A DNA stretch of 64,000 bases from Gnetum montanum (GCA_015680685.1 MNCI01016010.1:276726-340725), one strand, 5' to 3'. Positions 45,000 through 57,424 are shown, counted from the first letter of the stretch. Numbers and translations are program-made. The notes: a model not told the origin generated them from the letters alone.

Positions 45000-46530
45000 C
45001 TTTTTCATGATCCAAGGTAAGCTAGTGCAATTTTTGTTTTACACATCTTTGTTTTACACATTTTTTGTCTTTGCAATTTGTTTCTTTTACATATTTTTAA
45101 TTTTAAATCTTTTCCCTATTTTTACACCATTTTTGTTTTACATCATCATTAGCACATTTACATCTTTCTTGAATATTTTACACTTTCTTATATATTTTAC
45201 TTTGTTTGGTTTGAATGTGATTTTTAATTTTTGCTAATAAACATACTTTGTGCCAACAAGACATAATGGTGTTGTAGCTATTACTAATGGTGGTTTGTGC
45301 TTCATGTTTTATTTACTAATGTATGGTTTCTATTTTTAAATTTTTGTGCTAATGGCTAAGTCATGGTTCCTTTTTCATGGAATAGGCAATGAGTCCACAA
45401 CATCCACCCATTTAAAAACTCTATGATTTTTGTTATTGAGGGAATTTAAGATCCTTTTCCTTAAATAAATTTTTAATAAATTGATGACCTTGGTAGTTTT
45501 CAAAATTGGAAAGGATTCAAAGGTTCATACAAGGTGTGACTTCAAGGGGACTCAATATTTTTTGTACTCTTCTACTTGCTTGGGTGCTTGAGTGTTTTCA
45601 TAGACTTTTTACTATTCCATGTTGTCCAATAATAGGAAGTCGAATAAAGTCTTTGCATGGGGTGCTTCCTAGCTAGAAACAACCAATAAAACATGATGGA
45701 AATTCAAAGCACATCCCATAGATAAGTCAACGGGCTACAAGCATTGGTTATGGGACTAGAAAGACATGTTACTCATGCCTAAAGGTCCCCTCTAACTAAG
45801 GCCCTTTGTCACTTCCTACTTTCTTTTCTTCTCTTTATGGAATGATGGTTGTTCTATGGGTGCACTTTTGTGTCTTGAGGAGGTGGATTGGTCTTGGAGT
45901 GATGATGCAAAGTCATTGAAAGAAGTTGATTTTGATTTGGAATAAGGATGTATATTCTTAGGTCATTTTATACACAAATCCTCAAGGGACTTCTTATGAC
46001 CTTAATTCGGAATTTCATTCCACCTTCTCCATCATCCGTCTCTACTAATTGTAATTCACCTCATTGTCAGTGTCTATGTTCTTAATTCGGTGTCTTAGTC
46101 TAACATACTTGAATTCTTAGGTAGAATCTTTCAAGTTTTGGTCCTTAACTTTCATCAATCATTAATCACCAATGGGACCCACAAACTCCTTAGGTTGAGG
46201 TTATGCAAGAAAAAATAAAACATGTGCCTGCTATGGGGAGGATCCACTTGCATATCCCTTGGTTGGGTTCATTAAGCACCTTATCCTTAGGCATTCTTGC
46301 AATCAAAATCTTTCATACATTCATCTTCTACATCAAAACATGTGTTCCTTTATATATTTTATTCAATAAACATATTCTCCATCAAATGTTTCAATTTTTG
46401 AGCTTCCAAAGACCCTCTTCAATGATTTCACCATATTCTTGGCTTTTTTGGGACTCCATGAACCCCAAATTCATTGAAAATTTTCTTGTATTTTTTAAGA
46501 TTTTTAAAATTCAAAATTCTACCTCCAAGC
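45000..46530 (+). other. B conserved non-coding region between pol and 3' ORF
   Basis: No frame holds. T-rich at 45020-45240. Segments match C and D: around 45535 (GGTGTGACTTCAAGGGG), 45768 (GACATGTTACTCATGCCT) and 46230 (GGGGAGGATCCACTT). D has the same three landmarks in the same order at about 61410, 61610 and 62095. Confidence 0.65.
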
Positions 46531-46537
46531 CCCATAT

Positions 46538-49410
46538 ATGAGGCCTCGTCAATGAATGGAACCAAAAAGAAAGCACACGCAAGAAGTAGGACCATCTCAA
46601 CCATGGGAGAAATGACCTAGAACAAGACAAGGCCAAGAAAAGGTCCAAGAAGAACCATTGGCAACCCACATAATAGGTTCTCTTAGGGAAGAGGCTGAGG
46701 TGGAATATATTTAACAGATTCTAGAACTAGCAGAAGCAATAGAACACTCCCATTGAGATGATGCACTAGCACAATAATCAAATCTTGAGGTGACCTTGGT
46801 AGAAGCTTTTCTGAATTAGATCAAATTGAGGGAGGTCCAAAAAATGATGCTCTAGGAGTTAAACTTTGGCCCTTTCCTAAAGCAACCACCAAAAGAAGTG
46901 CAGGACCAACTAAAGACCTCTCCCATGTGGCCAATCATCACTTCCGCCGAGGAGCGGTACATGGAAGAGACATTTTTATTCTAGAACAATAGGTAGTCTA
47001 GATAAATGATGAAAATCAAGGACATCTCAGTGTCCTACTCAATGCAAGTCATTGCTAAAGTGCTTCAGTTGCCAAAAATAGAGGCAATTCTTACTAAGAT
47101 CCCAATGTAGGAAAATCCTAGCATTAAGAAAGAATGGGTGTGATGGTGCTATGGTGTCAACCACAAAGATTTTGGTGTGCTCACACTGATAGAAAGGACC
47201 CACTACAAGATTGTGGCCTTTCACCTCAATCCCATGGTGAGGTCAAGTAAAATCACTCCCTTTTCTACTCGAGCATGAACTACTCTAAGTGGGAGATTTC
47301 CTATCAACCTTCCATAGTTGATCTATCTAGAGATGGAGAAGTAGTTTAAAGAAAATGAACATAGAAGGAAGAAACTCCCCATCCAATGCCTCATCAGGAA
47401 ACTCTATCGAAAGGGAGGAATAGTTGGTTACACCAATGATGCTATCAAGCATGTTCCAGTCACCAACTAGGTAGAAATGATAAAAGATAAGATGCTTACA
47501 AAAACTATTCAAGGAGAGGAGTAGCAACAAACACCTCCACCTGCCACTTAAATAACTTTGCAATACATCACTACAATAGCCCAATGGTTGCATGAATACT
47601 AAGAATGGATCTTGAGTGAACAAGAGTAACATGGAGGCATGAGTGGTGGGGATCCATCTATGTATAGACTAACAATGAGTTTTCTAAATGAAGTGGCCCA
47701 AAAAATTAGCTTGATGGGTGGAGGTGGATCTATTTTCTTAGTCCAAAGAATGCAATTGCCTATGAGGTTAAATCCTAGCCCCAGAGAGGTCACAATATCT
47801 CTTGAAGAATAGTAGCCACTCCCAAAAATCTTTGAAAATTCCATGAACTTCTTAGTGAGCTTGGAGGAAGATGAGGTGGTAACAATATTCATGATGTAGC
47901 ACCAAGGTCAGGAGACTGTAGTAGATGTGGTTGTTGACCAAACTGCTGAAAGACTCAATGCACTTGCGGCATCTAGATCACACATCATAACACTCAAGGA
48001 TGAGCAAATATTTTCAAGGATCATAAGCGGTAGAATAAATGTAGCATGGGATGAGGATCTATTGGATCAATTGGTAGGAACTTGGCAAATACTTCTAGAT
48101 TTTTTTGACATTCTAGAAAATATTACTATAACCCAGTTGAAGCTACTAGAGGCAAGGGGCAAGAACATCATCTTGGAGGGGCAACAAAAAATAGCCAAGG
48201 ATATGAATGAATTCTTGGCTACTGAAGTTGCCAAATTAAGAGCCTAGATTGTCGACCCTACATTTCTCAACTCAACATTGAGAAGAGATGAAGCTATTGA
48301 ATAGCTTCATGCTAAATTGAAAGGGGTTGAGGGTGCAATGGAGATGACGGTGTTCTACTGATCCTTGGCAAAGGCCACACATCACAAAATTTAGAAGACC
48401 TTGGATCAGACCCACCAAGAGAACATATAATTGACTATAGGGAACCATTGCCTATGGAATGTTGATGAGCACAAACAACAATTAACTAACTTCATCCATC
48501 AACAATAGAAGTAACTAACCAAAGAAAACATAGAACTAAGAAGATTATCACCAAAAAATAGAAACCTCTCCATGGAAGAGGCTCATGTTCTTCATTAGAA
48601 AACTATGATTGAGCTAGCCACCTAGAAATTGAAGGCTCTCAAATTTGAGAGAGTCAAAGATCATTATAGAGAGTAGGTCAATCTACAAAAATAAGTAAAT
48701 GAAAAACATATCCAATTGGTGAAGGCAAAAGTGAATGAAGCCATCTAGCAACTCTAGCAAGGAAGAGATTTTTGGTAGTCTATCATTGATGGGATAGATG
48801 CCTAAACAAGGTAGAAATTCACATGAAAGAGTTGCAAATTAAGGAGATGATAGAATATATGGAGCTTGCCAATATTCGATATGCAAATCTAGCCATGTTA
48901 ACTGTTGGACAGCCACGATCAGAACTAGAGAAACAAGTGGCCAACTTGTACTTATTGTACAAGGCCGAGTTCAAGCATCACAAAGACACCAAGCAAAAGC
49001 TTGTGGTCTCAAACGCTAAACTTAAAGTTCTTAAGGGCAAATACATTGATCAAAGATCTACCATCAAAAACCTATCCCAAAGGATGATTGACTACTAAGA
49101 GTTGTAGAACGTAGTAAGGACATTCAATGTCAAACACAAATAGTTTGCTACCTGGTTTGTCAACATAAAGAAGATGTTCTTGGTAATGACATGTTTGTGG
49201 GATATCCCCATTCCAACCCACATTGGTGATGTCATGTGGACTTTGAATGATCCTTAGAGTAAGGAGGAGAAGATGAAGGCATTAATAGATGCCTTTCATC
49301 TTCCACCAAAGGTTGTAGTGGTAGTGGGATAGCCATAGCCACCACATGTACCTAAAGTTAATGAAGGTCCTTTGAAACCTCAGGAGCCTCCAACACCTGG
49401 GACTATCTGA
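46538..49410 (+). pseudogene. B 3' ORF (env-like position), ~957 codons
   Basis: ATG at 46538 gives MRPRQ and then MEPKRKHTQEVGPSQP. The frame runs with point stops only to about 48250, shifts once, and runs on to a natural-looking end LKPQEPPTPGTI at 49410. Middle text includes SAEERYMEETFLF, SYSMQVIAKVLQLPKIEAI and AFHLNPMVR, which by recollection resembles the N-terminal half of Athila 3' ORFs. The second half is helical and charged, with open blocks 47927-48247 (TQLKLLEARGKNIILEGQQK) and 48823-49098 (KQKLVVSNAKLKVLKGKYID), suggesting coiled coils. I see no clear transmembrane segment or signal peptide, so envelope function is unsupported. Confidence 0.65.
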
Positions 49411-49635
49411 TCTTCTCCACCATGTTCATGCATCAGAGAATGTGCTGTCCAATTTTGTGTAGTCACATAATGGTGTTCAATTTTGTGTCATGAACACCAC
49501 AATTTTTGTAATTTGTTGATTTGTACACTCAAGCACTGAATTTTGTTATGTTAGTTATGTTATGTTAAGAGTTAGTCAATAATCCCATACCTTCTCAAAC
49601 TTGTAAAGGAACTCAAGGAAAATTTTTCACTTAGT
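49411..49635 (+). other. B 3' untranslated region
   Basis: Short AT-rich interval between the 3' ORF and purine tract, with a near-repeat of TGGTGTTCAATTTTGTGT / TGTCCAATTTTGTGTAG (49445-49490). No gene. Confidence 0.5.
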
Positions 49636-49645
49636 CATGTGGGTA
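49636..49645 (+). promoter_or_regulatory. B polypurine tract
   Basis: CATGTGGGTA immediately before the LTR, compared with CATGGGGGTA in C and D. Confidence 0.75.
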
Positions 49646-50591
49646 TGATGAGCATCAAAGTGTTGCATCAATGGACCCCCATTGACTTGGCCTCGTCAAC
49701 AAGGTTCCCTTTACGTGTTGTTGCCTCTTCAATGGGGCCACATCAACATAGCATTTGCTATGTCTATAGGGGTCCATCAACACAATCCTGTAATAAAAAC
49801 TATAAATACAAGCTCATAGACATATTTATGGACATCAAGTCATAGTACTAGTAGAGCTCTTGCAGATTTTCCATTTGAAAGTTAGAATATTTCTCTGAGT
49901 CCCTATAGTAGGAGTGAAAAGGTGTATGAATCTTTATTCAAGTACTATTGTACCTAAACCACACCAATGTGTATGGCAATAAAGATGAGCCTTTTAATTA
50001 AACCTTGTAGCACTTAGAATAGATTAATGATTTATTTATGCATTCATTGTTTTCATTAAATATGCAATTAAGTAAGCTAAATTATAATTTAAGTGATTAA
50101 TTAATTATTTAAGCTAAATAGATTAAACACATGAGTATGAACACTTTGGGCATAAACACATATTCTCTTGGTAATCCTAGTAGCATTATTGCTTTGTGCG
50201 ACTAGTAGTGTAGTGCTTGGTAACCCAGTAATGGATACATGGGTTCAAGACATGTATGGAAAGTGGGACCAAATGCTTATGTTAGGACTAGTTAGAGGCT
50301 AGTTAAGCAGTTAAATTAGACTAGTTATTAAGTCACTTCATCTCTTTCCTTTAAGCACAAAAAACCATAAAATATAAAAAGACAAAAAATGATGTGCCTC
50401 AATTATACCTAAACCATACCCTTGAGCCTCACAAGTGTAGTTGGGAAGACAATGAATGTCCTTAATGTAAAGTTTACTTCCTAAGAGAACTAGTGCACCA
50501 AAAACTATAGATTCCATGGAATTCAACCAGATTATGTATGAACACTTTATGATTCATACAGTTGAGTGTAGGGATACCTTGCCGCTCATCA
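49646..50591 (+). repeat. B 3' LTR
   Basis: 946 bp, TGATGAGCATC...GCCGCTCATCA, partner of 37853-38795. It is followed by the duplicated target ACACT and then A gag. Confidence 0.9.
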
Positions 50592-51256
50592 ACACTCATC
50601 AAGGAAGAAAAAAGCTAGTATTAGTCCTTAGAGTCAAAATCTATTGGCAGGTAAAGTACAATGCTAGAGCTATTTAATGATAAGTATCAAACACACTCTT
50701 TAGTGTTCAATTTGAGAAGGAAAATCCAAGGTTGGAAGTAAGGAAACCATGAACCCTTGGATGCTTCCATGAGTAGATACTATTCTCTCATACACCGATG
50801 CCTTGGCCATGGTTATTGTTAGTGGAAACAACTTCACCATATCATAGATAGACTTAGATTGGAAACAAGAAGAACTCTTGCCATTTATGCCCAAGGGAGA
50901 CTATCAGAACTCTGAGCCCATCAAATCCAAAGGCTAATAAAGCAAGTAGAAAAAGAATAAGGAGAGTTCAGGATATGCAAAAGTGCTAAGGAATACAACA
51001 AGGATCCTTCCATCAGAAAGAGGGAAGTCCAATTTTGTGACAATGAAGAAGAATCACCACTTGATGAGATGGTGAATAGAAAGACCTTGCTGATTGAAAG
51101 ATCTATGTCTAAAATTTTAGATAAGGTAGATAAAATGTGGAATTCGTTGGATGAAAAATTCCAAAATTCTCTAAAAATCACCGAAGAATCAAGAGAGTAG
51201 AGTAGTGATCATAATCATAGGAGGTGGAAAGAAGCTAAACATGTCTACCAAAGGGG
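50592..51256 (+). pseudogene. A gag, C-terminal part
   Basis: Starts TLIKEEKS at the insertion point, matching B TLIKKVES at 39958. Continues with WMLP and IDALAM-like capsid text, DPSIRKREVQFCDNEEESP (against DPFIRKREV in B) and KTLLIERSMSKILDKVDKM. It breaks off after HVYQRGT at 51256, where B continues QRGKGKATI. No A sequence is found after that. Confidence 0.75.
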
Positions 51257-52559
51257 TACTCGATCGATCATCACCTACTAATCAAGTATTCTGCTAGTGT
51301 GGCTTGCTTAGATAAGGTCATCTCAATGGGATGGTTTAAATTAGATAGGAAAATCTGAAACTGTTAGCTACTTCATATTCATCAATTCTCCTTAGCTCAT
51401 TTTCAGGTAGTGAAATTTTTAACTTTTACGTAGTACATAAGACTTTGTAGTAATGATGGATCATGGGCATTATAAGAGAATGTGCTTTCTGCACTTCCAT
51501 CAACTTATAAATTTGGGATACATGAGGGGAGTTAAATCCATGTCTTGACATGATATCAATGAGAGTCTCCTACACATACTTAGAAAGGAATAAGGATGAA
51601 GTGAAAAAGGGGGGAAAATAAAACTAAGTAAATAGAAACAAATTTAGAAAAATTATAGTGTTGGAAAGAATTGATAATTTTCTACAAAAAAAAATTTAAG
51701 ATACCACACCCTATAGGCCCTCTCTCTAGTGTTAAAAATGTTCTTACAAAAATATTCTTCACACTCTCACAAGAACACCTCCATAAACTAAGTGTTGAAA
51801 TACTTAGTACATGGTCATAAATGGACATTGGATTAATATAAGCCTTGATATACCAATGATTATGAACTAAAAGAACATGAAACCACAAATCACAAATAGA
51901 CTTATCCTACTATACATGAACTGAAAATGGTACGAGAATGATATCAAACTAAGATTTTAATGCTAAAAATGACTAAGTATAATTCACTAGAAAAATGACT
52001 AAGCATAAATAAACTAAGTATAAAATCTTAGTAAATGAGTATGAAATATTAAAATATTAAGACTTTAATATGAAGGGAAGGGTCTTATATCCCTTCCCAA
52101 ATAATAAACTATTTTATTAATGAACAACAAAGTCTTCATCTTCTATGAATAAGTGTTGATGAGAAAAAACATAAGTGTAATAAAATTGATAATAGAAAAC
52201 TAATTTGTGAACAAACTATGAATTTGGAGAGTGGAATTAAACCTCTATAAGGTCAAGATATGGATGGGAAAGATGTTGTACAAGCTTGAATATTCTATCT
52301 CTAAAACTAATATTGAAAGTGCAAAATGTGGCAGAAGAGCATGGGGGTACTAGGATGATGGCAAGAGCTCATGCTCTTCATCTTTTGAAATTTGAGAAGT
52401 GCTCCTAAATCTCAAGAAACTATCCTAAAATTTATTTTTTGAGCTTATATTTATAAGCTCAAAGTTGTTAATTTCAAGTTAGGATAACTAATATCAAACT
52501 CAGAGTTAACTGTAGTTCATCCTAAGTTGGTCTAGAGTTTAAAAATAACAAGTTTGATG
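51257..52559. other. Unidentified sequence with a short decayed frame
   Basis: On the minus strand 51570-51290 a single frame of ~95 codons reads TLIDIMSRHGFNSPHVSQIY and LPENELRRIDEYEVANSF with four stops and no frameshift, probably a coding remnant. I do not recognise it. The remainder (51600-52559) is AT-rich and shows no gene. Its left edge is a sharp break against A gag. Confidence 0.35.
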
Positions 52560-53960
52560 TTTTGACTTTTCATTTGTAATGAGCTATGGAGCTGACACTA
52601 ATGTTAACACTTGGCATGAGCATCAGCATCACCAATATGTTATCAATGTGTAAGTTATAAACTTCCAAAGCTTTGTTTGACACCCAAACTAATGCTGAAA
52701 CATGCCAAAATGACTATGAGGAGTTCATGAAGTTGGGAGAAAGTGCTGAATCCTAAGCTTGCATGCTAGATATTGGAAAATGCCAATACTAAAAGAGCTA
52801 ATGCTAATACTAACATCAACATCACCATTAGCCATAGTTAGGCAAAATTCTGACATTTTGTCAAAGTTAAAATTTTGCATTTCCTAGTCCTTGTTTTGCT
52901 TTCAAATTGATTTTGAATTCTATCAAGATATCCAAAAAGACTAACTATGATGATACTTATCAATGAAAAAGACACATGATATCACTCACCAAGGCCAAAA
53001 AGTGGTGATAATGATGTCAGCATCAGTTCACTGATACTTACCAAAATTTTGGAACTTTTTTCCAAGTAATATTTTTTAAACTCCTAGGATCCTATTTGAC
53101 CTCTAAATCGACATCAAAGATTGTTGACATGAAGTGAAGGACCTTGGATGACTTATGAATATTGTAGAATGATGATTGAAAGGATGGAATTAAGTTTAAT
53201 AACACTGATGTTGGTGCTAGTGTTAACGTCAATGAGGAAGTTAGAAAAATTTTCAACAATTTTTCCAGCTAAAAATTCTAACTCTTAAGATGCCAAAACT
53301 AACCCTAGAATGAGTCAAAATGATGGTTTTTGAGTGTTGAGAGATCTATAAACTTGCAAAAAACTATGAATTATATGGATGAGGTGACTTGAAGGTGCTA
53401 AGATAAGTTCTAATCTTGTTGGTATTCTAGACTTGGTGAAAATGGAAATTTTCTAAGTCCCATAAAAACTTCCAGAAAAATGTTGATTTCTAAAGTCTAG
53501 AATTTTGAAACTACTACCAATAAGTTTCCTTGGCCCTAGGAACCTATTGTGCATTTCGAAACACAATTTTAACAAGGTTTGGAAGTGTCAATAATGGTTT
53601 TCTTAGCATTAACATTGACATCAGCATTAGTACCACTTAAAAGAAATTTCAACATATTTCTAAAATCTTCCAAAATTGTCAAAACTAAAGTTAAAAAGTT
53701 GGGATATGATCCCAAATTATCCTTAGAGGTCTCTGAAGATCAAAAATGAGTCCAAAATAGCTATTTTTTGGGCATTTTTTCTATGGTATCAAAAGAAGAT
53801 TGATTTGAAATTTGTATCATCTCCAACACTCCCAAAACCTTTGATTCTAGAATTTTTCCAAGATCATCAAAAATGAAATCCATAAGCTAGATTATGAATC
53901 CAAATAACCTCTTAGGACTTCCAAGAGCTAAGAATATTCCTCATGATGGTGTCTTTAGGG
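52560..53960. repeat. Tandem array of ~200-bp units (about 7)
   Basis: A phrase of the form CTAATGTTAACATCAGCATCACC recurs at about 52600, 52800, 53010, 53205 and 53605. A second, TTTTCCAANATTTTTNAAACT-like, recurs at about 52855, 53050, 53240, 53450, 53655 and 53840. Both give a period of 195-205 bp. Units are strongly diverged. The array abuts the broken end of E. It differs in sequence from the 188-bp array at 1400-4690. Confidence 0.6.
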
Positions 53961-54289
53961 AGTTTGATGCTTAAACTCATATAGAACAATGTTAAAACCA
54001 TACCTAGTCTTGATCTATGGTGAATCAAAAAAGTGGGTATAACACATCTACCTTTTATAAATATGAGATATTAAGTTCTTCCTCTTATTCCATGAAAATT
54101 ATGGATTTACAGCTTTCATTGATTATCGGTTGCTACATGTCTTCTTATATAGTAACTACTACATATAGGTACTTTTGCATACATTTCTTTTCTTCACATA
54201 AGCTGCATGTTGTAATGCCCCTCTACTTGACAATCTAGGCTCTCTACATGCAATTAAACCTCATATTACTATACAAGATGCATAGAACT

Positions 54290-54650
54290 TTCTTCTATTC
54301 CATTTATTCATACTAATTTTTGTTGAAAATTTCCAAAGACAAGTCTTTGATTCAAAGCTTGGAATCAATGGTGTTCAACCAAGTCCTTTTCATAATAATG
54401 AAAAACTTCCCTTTGTAATTGTCAACATGGATTATAAGGAAATCTATTGGGTAGGACCAACCAATGATGATGGTCATAATGTATTTTACTTGCCACAAAG
54501 GAATAGTAATAGACTAGTATCTTAGATCTAATCTAATGTTATACTTTTTAAGTGGCTATATCATTTAGACTTTGTACATTTCTTAATAGATCAAGTTTAC
54601 CTCATAGCCTGAGTATAGTAGAGCCTTCCATGGTGCATGCCTTGTAATCT
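54290..54650 (-). pseudogene. E protease remnant
   Basis: Reads LLYSGYEVNLIY, PLKKYNIRLDLRY, IIIGWSYPIDFLIIHVDNYK and GKFFIIMKRTWLNTID, parallel to B (YSSSEVKLIS, GWSYLVNFLVIKVENYKG). The active-site Gly is kept (SG) while Asp is lost. Stops are present. Confidence 0.7.
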
Positions 54651-54949
54651 GTAAATAGATTAAGGGGCTTCTAGGATTTGATCTTTTTCTAAGAATGATT
54701 CTTATCTTAATCCAATTAGTAATGACATAGGTTACATGATAATTTATACATTACTACTTTAGTTTAAAGGCATCTCTTGTGATGGGTTGAAGATTATTAG
54801 TGTTGATGTGGAGTCCACAAACACTAATTCTAAGATGGATTTGGATCAACTGGAAAGTCAAAAAAAAAAGAATTCTTTTGAGGTTTCTGATCAAAATTGC
54901 TGAAACTATGATCCACCTACATGTATATAACTCTAGTAGCATTTTTTAG

Positions 54950-57294
54950 GTGTGATTGTGGAGGTATTTCACATTGCATCTGTAGAGTTTATGGTAAAGA
55001 AAGAGAAGTGTAAGATAGTTAATAATGTATAGGAGATTCATATGAAGGGTAGAAACGATATTTAATTCTTAAACTGGAAGGCTTATGATATGCAAGTGGA
55101 TAATAGCAGTGGGAGGGATGAGCTGGATTAGCTACATCACTTGGAGAAATAGGATGCTAAATATAATAACCATATGATTCTCGCTACCTATAAGGATACT
55201 ACTGCCTTGGTGCTAACATCTCTTAAAATTGTGGGATTTTCCACTACTGATAATATTGCTCTTGAGATTGAGGTAGAGCTCCACTTGGGAAGTATAGTTG
55301 ATCATGGAATTACATGTAGTTGCTTTGCAAAAAAAGGTAATCTCTTAGACATTTTCTTTTTGGTGAATGTTAAATTTAATGCATATGTCTATGTCTCCTA
55401 TAGAAGTGACATAACTAGGAAACATCCCTTAAGATGTTCATACTAGCACAAGTAACATTCATCATCATCAGAATTTAAGTTGACAATCTTTTCCACTATA
55501 GCAACTTTGCCTTTCTATGTATTCATGTTCTTTCCTACTTCTTTCTTCTTTTTGTTATCTCTACTTATGCAAGAACCTACTCCATTTTTTCCTTACTATA
55601 TTAAGTGTAATTATGAATTTTTTATCCACTATGTCCTACATTTTTACTATCCTTGTTATAATTCTTAAAACTAATTTTTGGATTGGTAAAGTTTTCTATT
55701 AAATCACATCCTCCATAGGTTCTTCATTCTTTTTTATGTCACATACATGTGTATCCCTTTTTCAAAGAGAAGGATCTTTATTATGCTCTTCTATGCTTTT
55801 TCTTTTCTTCAATTCTTATTTCTCTTTTACAACTTGATCAATTAATGTTTGGATCTAATGAATCCTTATTTCTAAAAGTCTTCCTAAGGCATAGACCCCA
55901 AGAGTTTTTCTTTTTTTTTTTCTTTTGAGCCCATCTATGATATATTGTAACTATTTCATTGTGAAAAGTCATGGCCTATGTATTTTTATAAAAATGAATA
56001 GTATCAACCCAAGCTTACATTAATGGATTCATGGTTTTCCTACTTCCACCTTTGAATTTGTTTTTTCAAGTTGGATACTTCAAAGTATGTTTGATATTTA
56101 TTAGTGAACAACTCTAATATTGTACTCCATATTTTGACAAATTTTGACTCCAAAGATCAATACCAATGCTATGCTTCTTTAATGAGTATCCTCTAAACTA
56201 GATTGACCTTCTACCAATTATTCTTGATATTTTTTAAGATTTTCTCATCATGGAAGACTTGTAAATGATATTGTGAATCAACATTGTAGTCTCCCTCAAA
56301 TTTAAGAAAACTATTCATGTTAAATCCGTTGATGCGGTTGTTCCTATGATGCCTACCTAGGATGTAGATAAAATCACTTATGTTGATTATGCTCCTTTTA
56401 ACAAAAGAGGTTCATCATAATCATCACATTAATGATGATTCTTATCATCATGATGGCCTTTTCTTTTTTGTCTACCATGCCTTTGTTAATTTATTTGTCC
56501 TATATCCTCATCTCTATCTCTGTCCTTTCTACCATCCCTACCTTCACCTTGGTTATGATCCCTTCTATTATCTTCACTAGATTATCTATGATTACCTCTT
56601 CTTCCTTGATCATGTTCATCCTTATCAAAGTTTAACAATGAGAATGATGAAGAATTGAGAGATCCATGTTGGCTTGCTCTCCTTCCATGATCCCTTTGGT
56701 TATCTCTAAATGGCCTATTGGAAGACCTAGGCCTAGAGGTCCTTTTAGTATTAGATCCTACTATCCCTATTTTTTTGTTAATAGATAAGGCTAAATGTAG
56801 CTACAAGTTATTCATATCATCTACGTTTGAGGGAGGAGGATTTTGGTGATTGAATTTACCTAAGTGATCATTATGTCCTTTTCTTATTGTGATATTAGCG
56901 AGATGGTAGACCCCTTTCCCTTTACTAACTCATGGAGTGTCTCCATAAAATAATCTTTTCAAAGTTAAGCTTCAGTGGACTAATAGGACTTAGACATTTC
57001 ATTAGCTACCTTGTAGTCAACAATAGTTGCTTCTAATCCAACTTTCATAAATGCCACAATGAACATTGATGAAGATAAATGAGTAGATGGCAACATAGTA
57101 TTACCTTCTAAATATCTCTATTACATTTTTTCAACTTGATGAGCGATGAAGATGAAGTCTGAATAATAGGAATCTAGATGCTAGTAGACTATCTTGACTT
57201 GATAGGATACTTTGTCCTTCCTTCTAGTTATTCTATTATGTCCCTTGTTAGAGTTATCAATAGGTACTAAATTAGCTCTATGAGAAGAAGACAT
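54950..57294 (-). pseudogene. E gag remnant
   Basis: ATG at 57294 gives MSSSHRANLVPIDNSNKGHN. An Arg/Ser/Asp-rich middle (SNRPFRDNQRDHGRRASQHG) is followed by GDEPLLL-like text. The distal part reads KVAIVEKIVNLNSDDDECYL and then the Pro/Gln/Tyr-rich tail FPSGALPQSQEQYYQ, equivalent to YPSGAPP in B. Many stops. Plus-strand ORFs in 54017-55668 are antisense shadows of this. Confidence 0.75.
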
Positions 57295-57405
57295 TTTGGA
57301 TTACTATGTGTTCTTTAATAAATAATATTATTTCTCTAGTAATAAATCATTAGTTCTTAACAATAATCATGAATGATTTAAACTAATCTAGTTTACTATC
57401 ACCAA

Positions 57406-57423
57406 TCCTTAATAGTGATGCTC
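57406..57423 (-). promoter_or_regulatory. E primer-binding site, badly decayed
   Basis: Minus strand GAGCATCACTATTAAGGA sits at the place of the tRNA-Asp site. CACTATT and AAGGA match the C and D versions; a short indel disrupts the 5' part. Confidence 0.5.
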
Positions 57424-57424
57424 A

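Larger units (their letters stand above)
37853..50591 (+). mobile_element. B: near-complete Athila-like Ty3/gypsy element
   Basis: 12.7 kb: 5' LTR 37853-38795, primer site 38797-38814, gag 38946-41330, protease 41400-41860, RT, RNase H, integrase to 44990, conserved non-coding 45000-46530, 3' ORF 46538-49410, purine tract 49636-49645, 3' LTR 49646-50591. Flanked by ATACT (37848-37852) and ACACT (50592-50596), a 5-bp target-site duplication with one transition. The host is A gag, whose text continues across the insertion. The domain set and a long 3' ORF fit the Athila lineage. All ORFs carry stops, so it cannot move now. Confidence 0.9.
28134..51256 (+). mobile_element. A: Athila-like element hosting R and B
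   Basis: Reading in + direction and skipping inserts: 5' LTR 28134-29093, primer site 29095-29112, leader, gag start 29249-29269, [R, 29270-36847], gag 36852-37852, [B, 37853-50591], gag 50592-51256, then truncation. Gag pieces align consecutively with the uninterrupted gag of B. No pol or 3' LTR belonging to A is found downstream. A itself sits beside the 5' part of T2 gag. Confidence 0.85.

Noticed and set aside
45007-45237. Hydrophobic 76-codon ORF, possible membrane protein
   Set aside because: Produced by a T-rich tract in the non-coding block after integrase; the equivalent in D (60925-61116) is T-rich but not the same protein.
54017-54238. 73-codon plus-strand ORF
   Set aside because: Opposite strand carries the E linker equivalent to YVVATK of B.
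55174-55668. Plus-strand ORFs of 90 and 62 codons
   Set aside because: Antisense shadows of E gag; the minus strand gives the FPSGALPQSQEQYY tail collinear with B.
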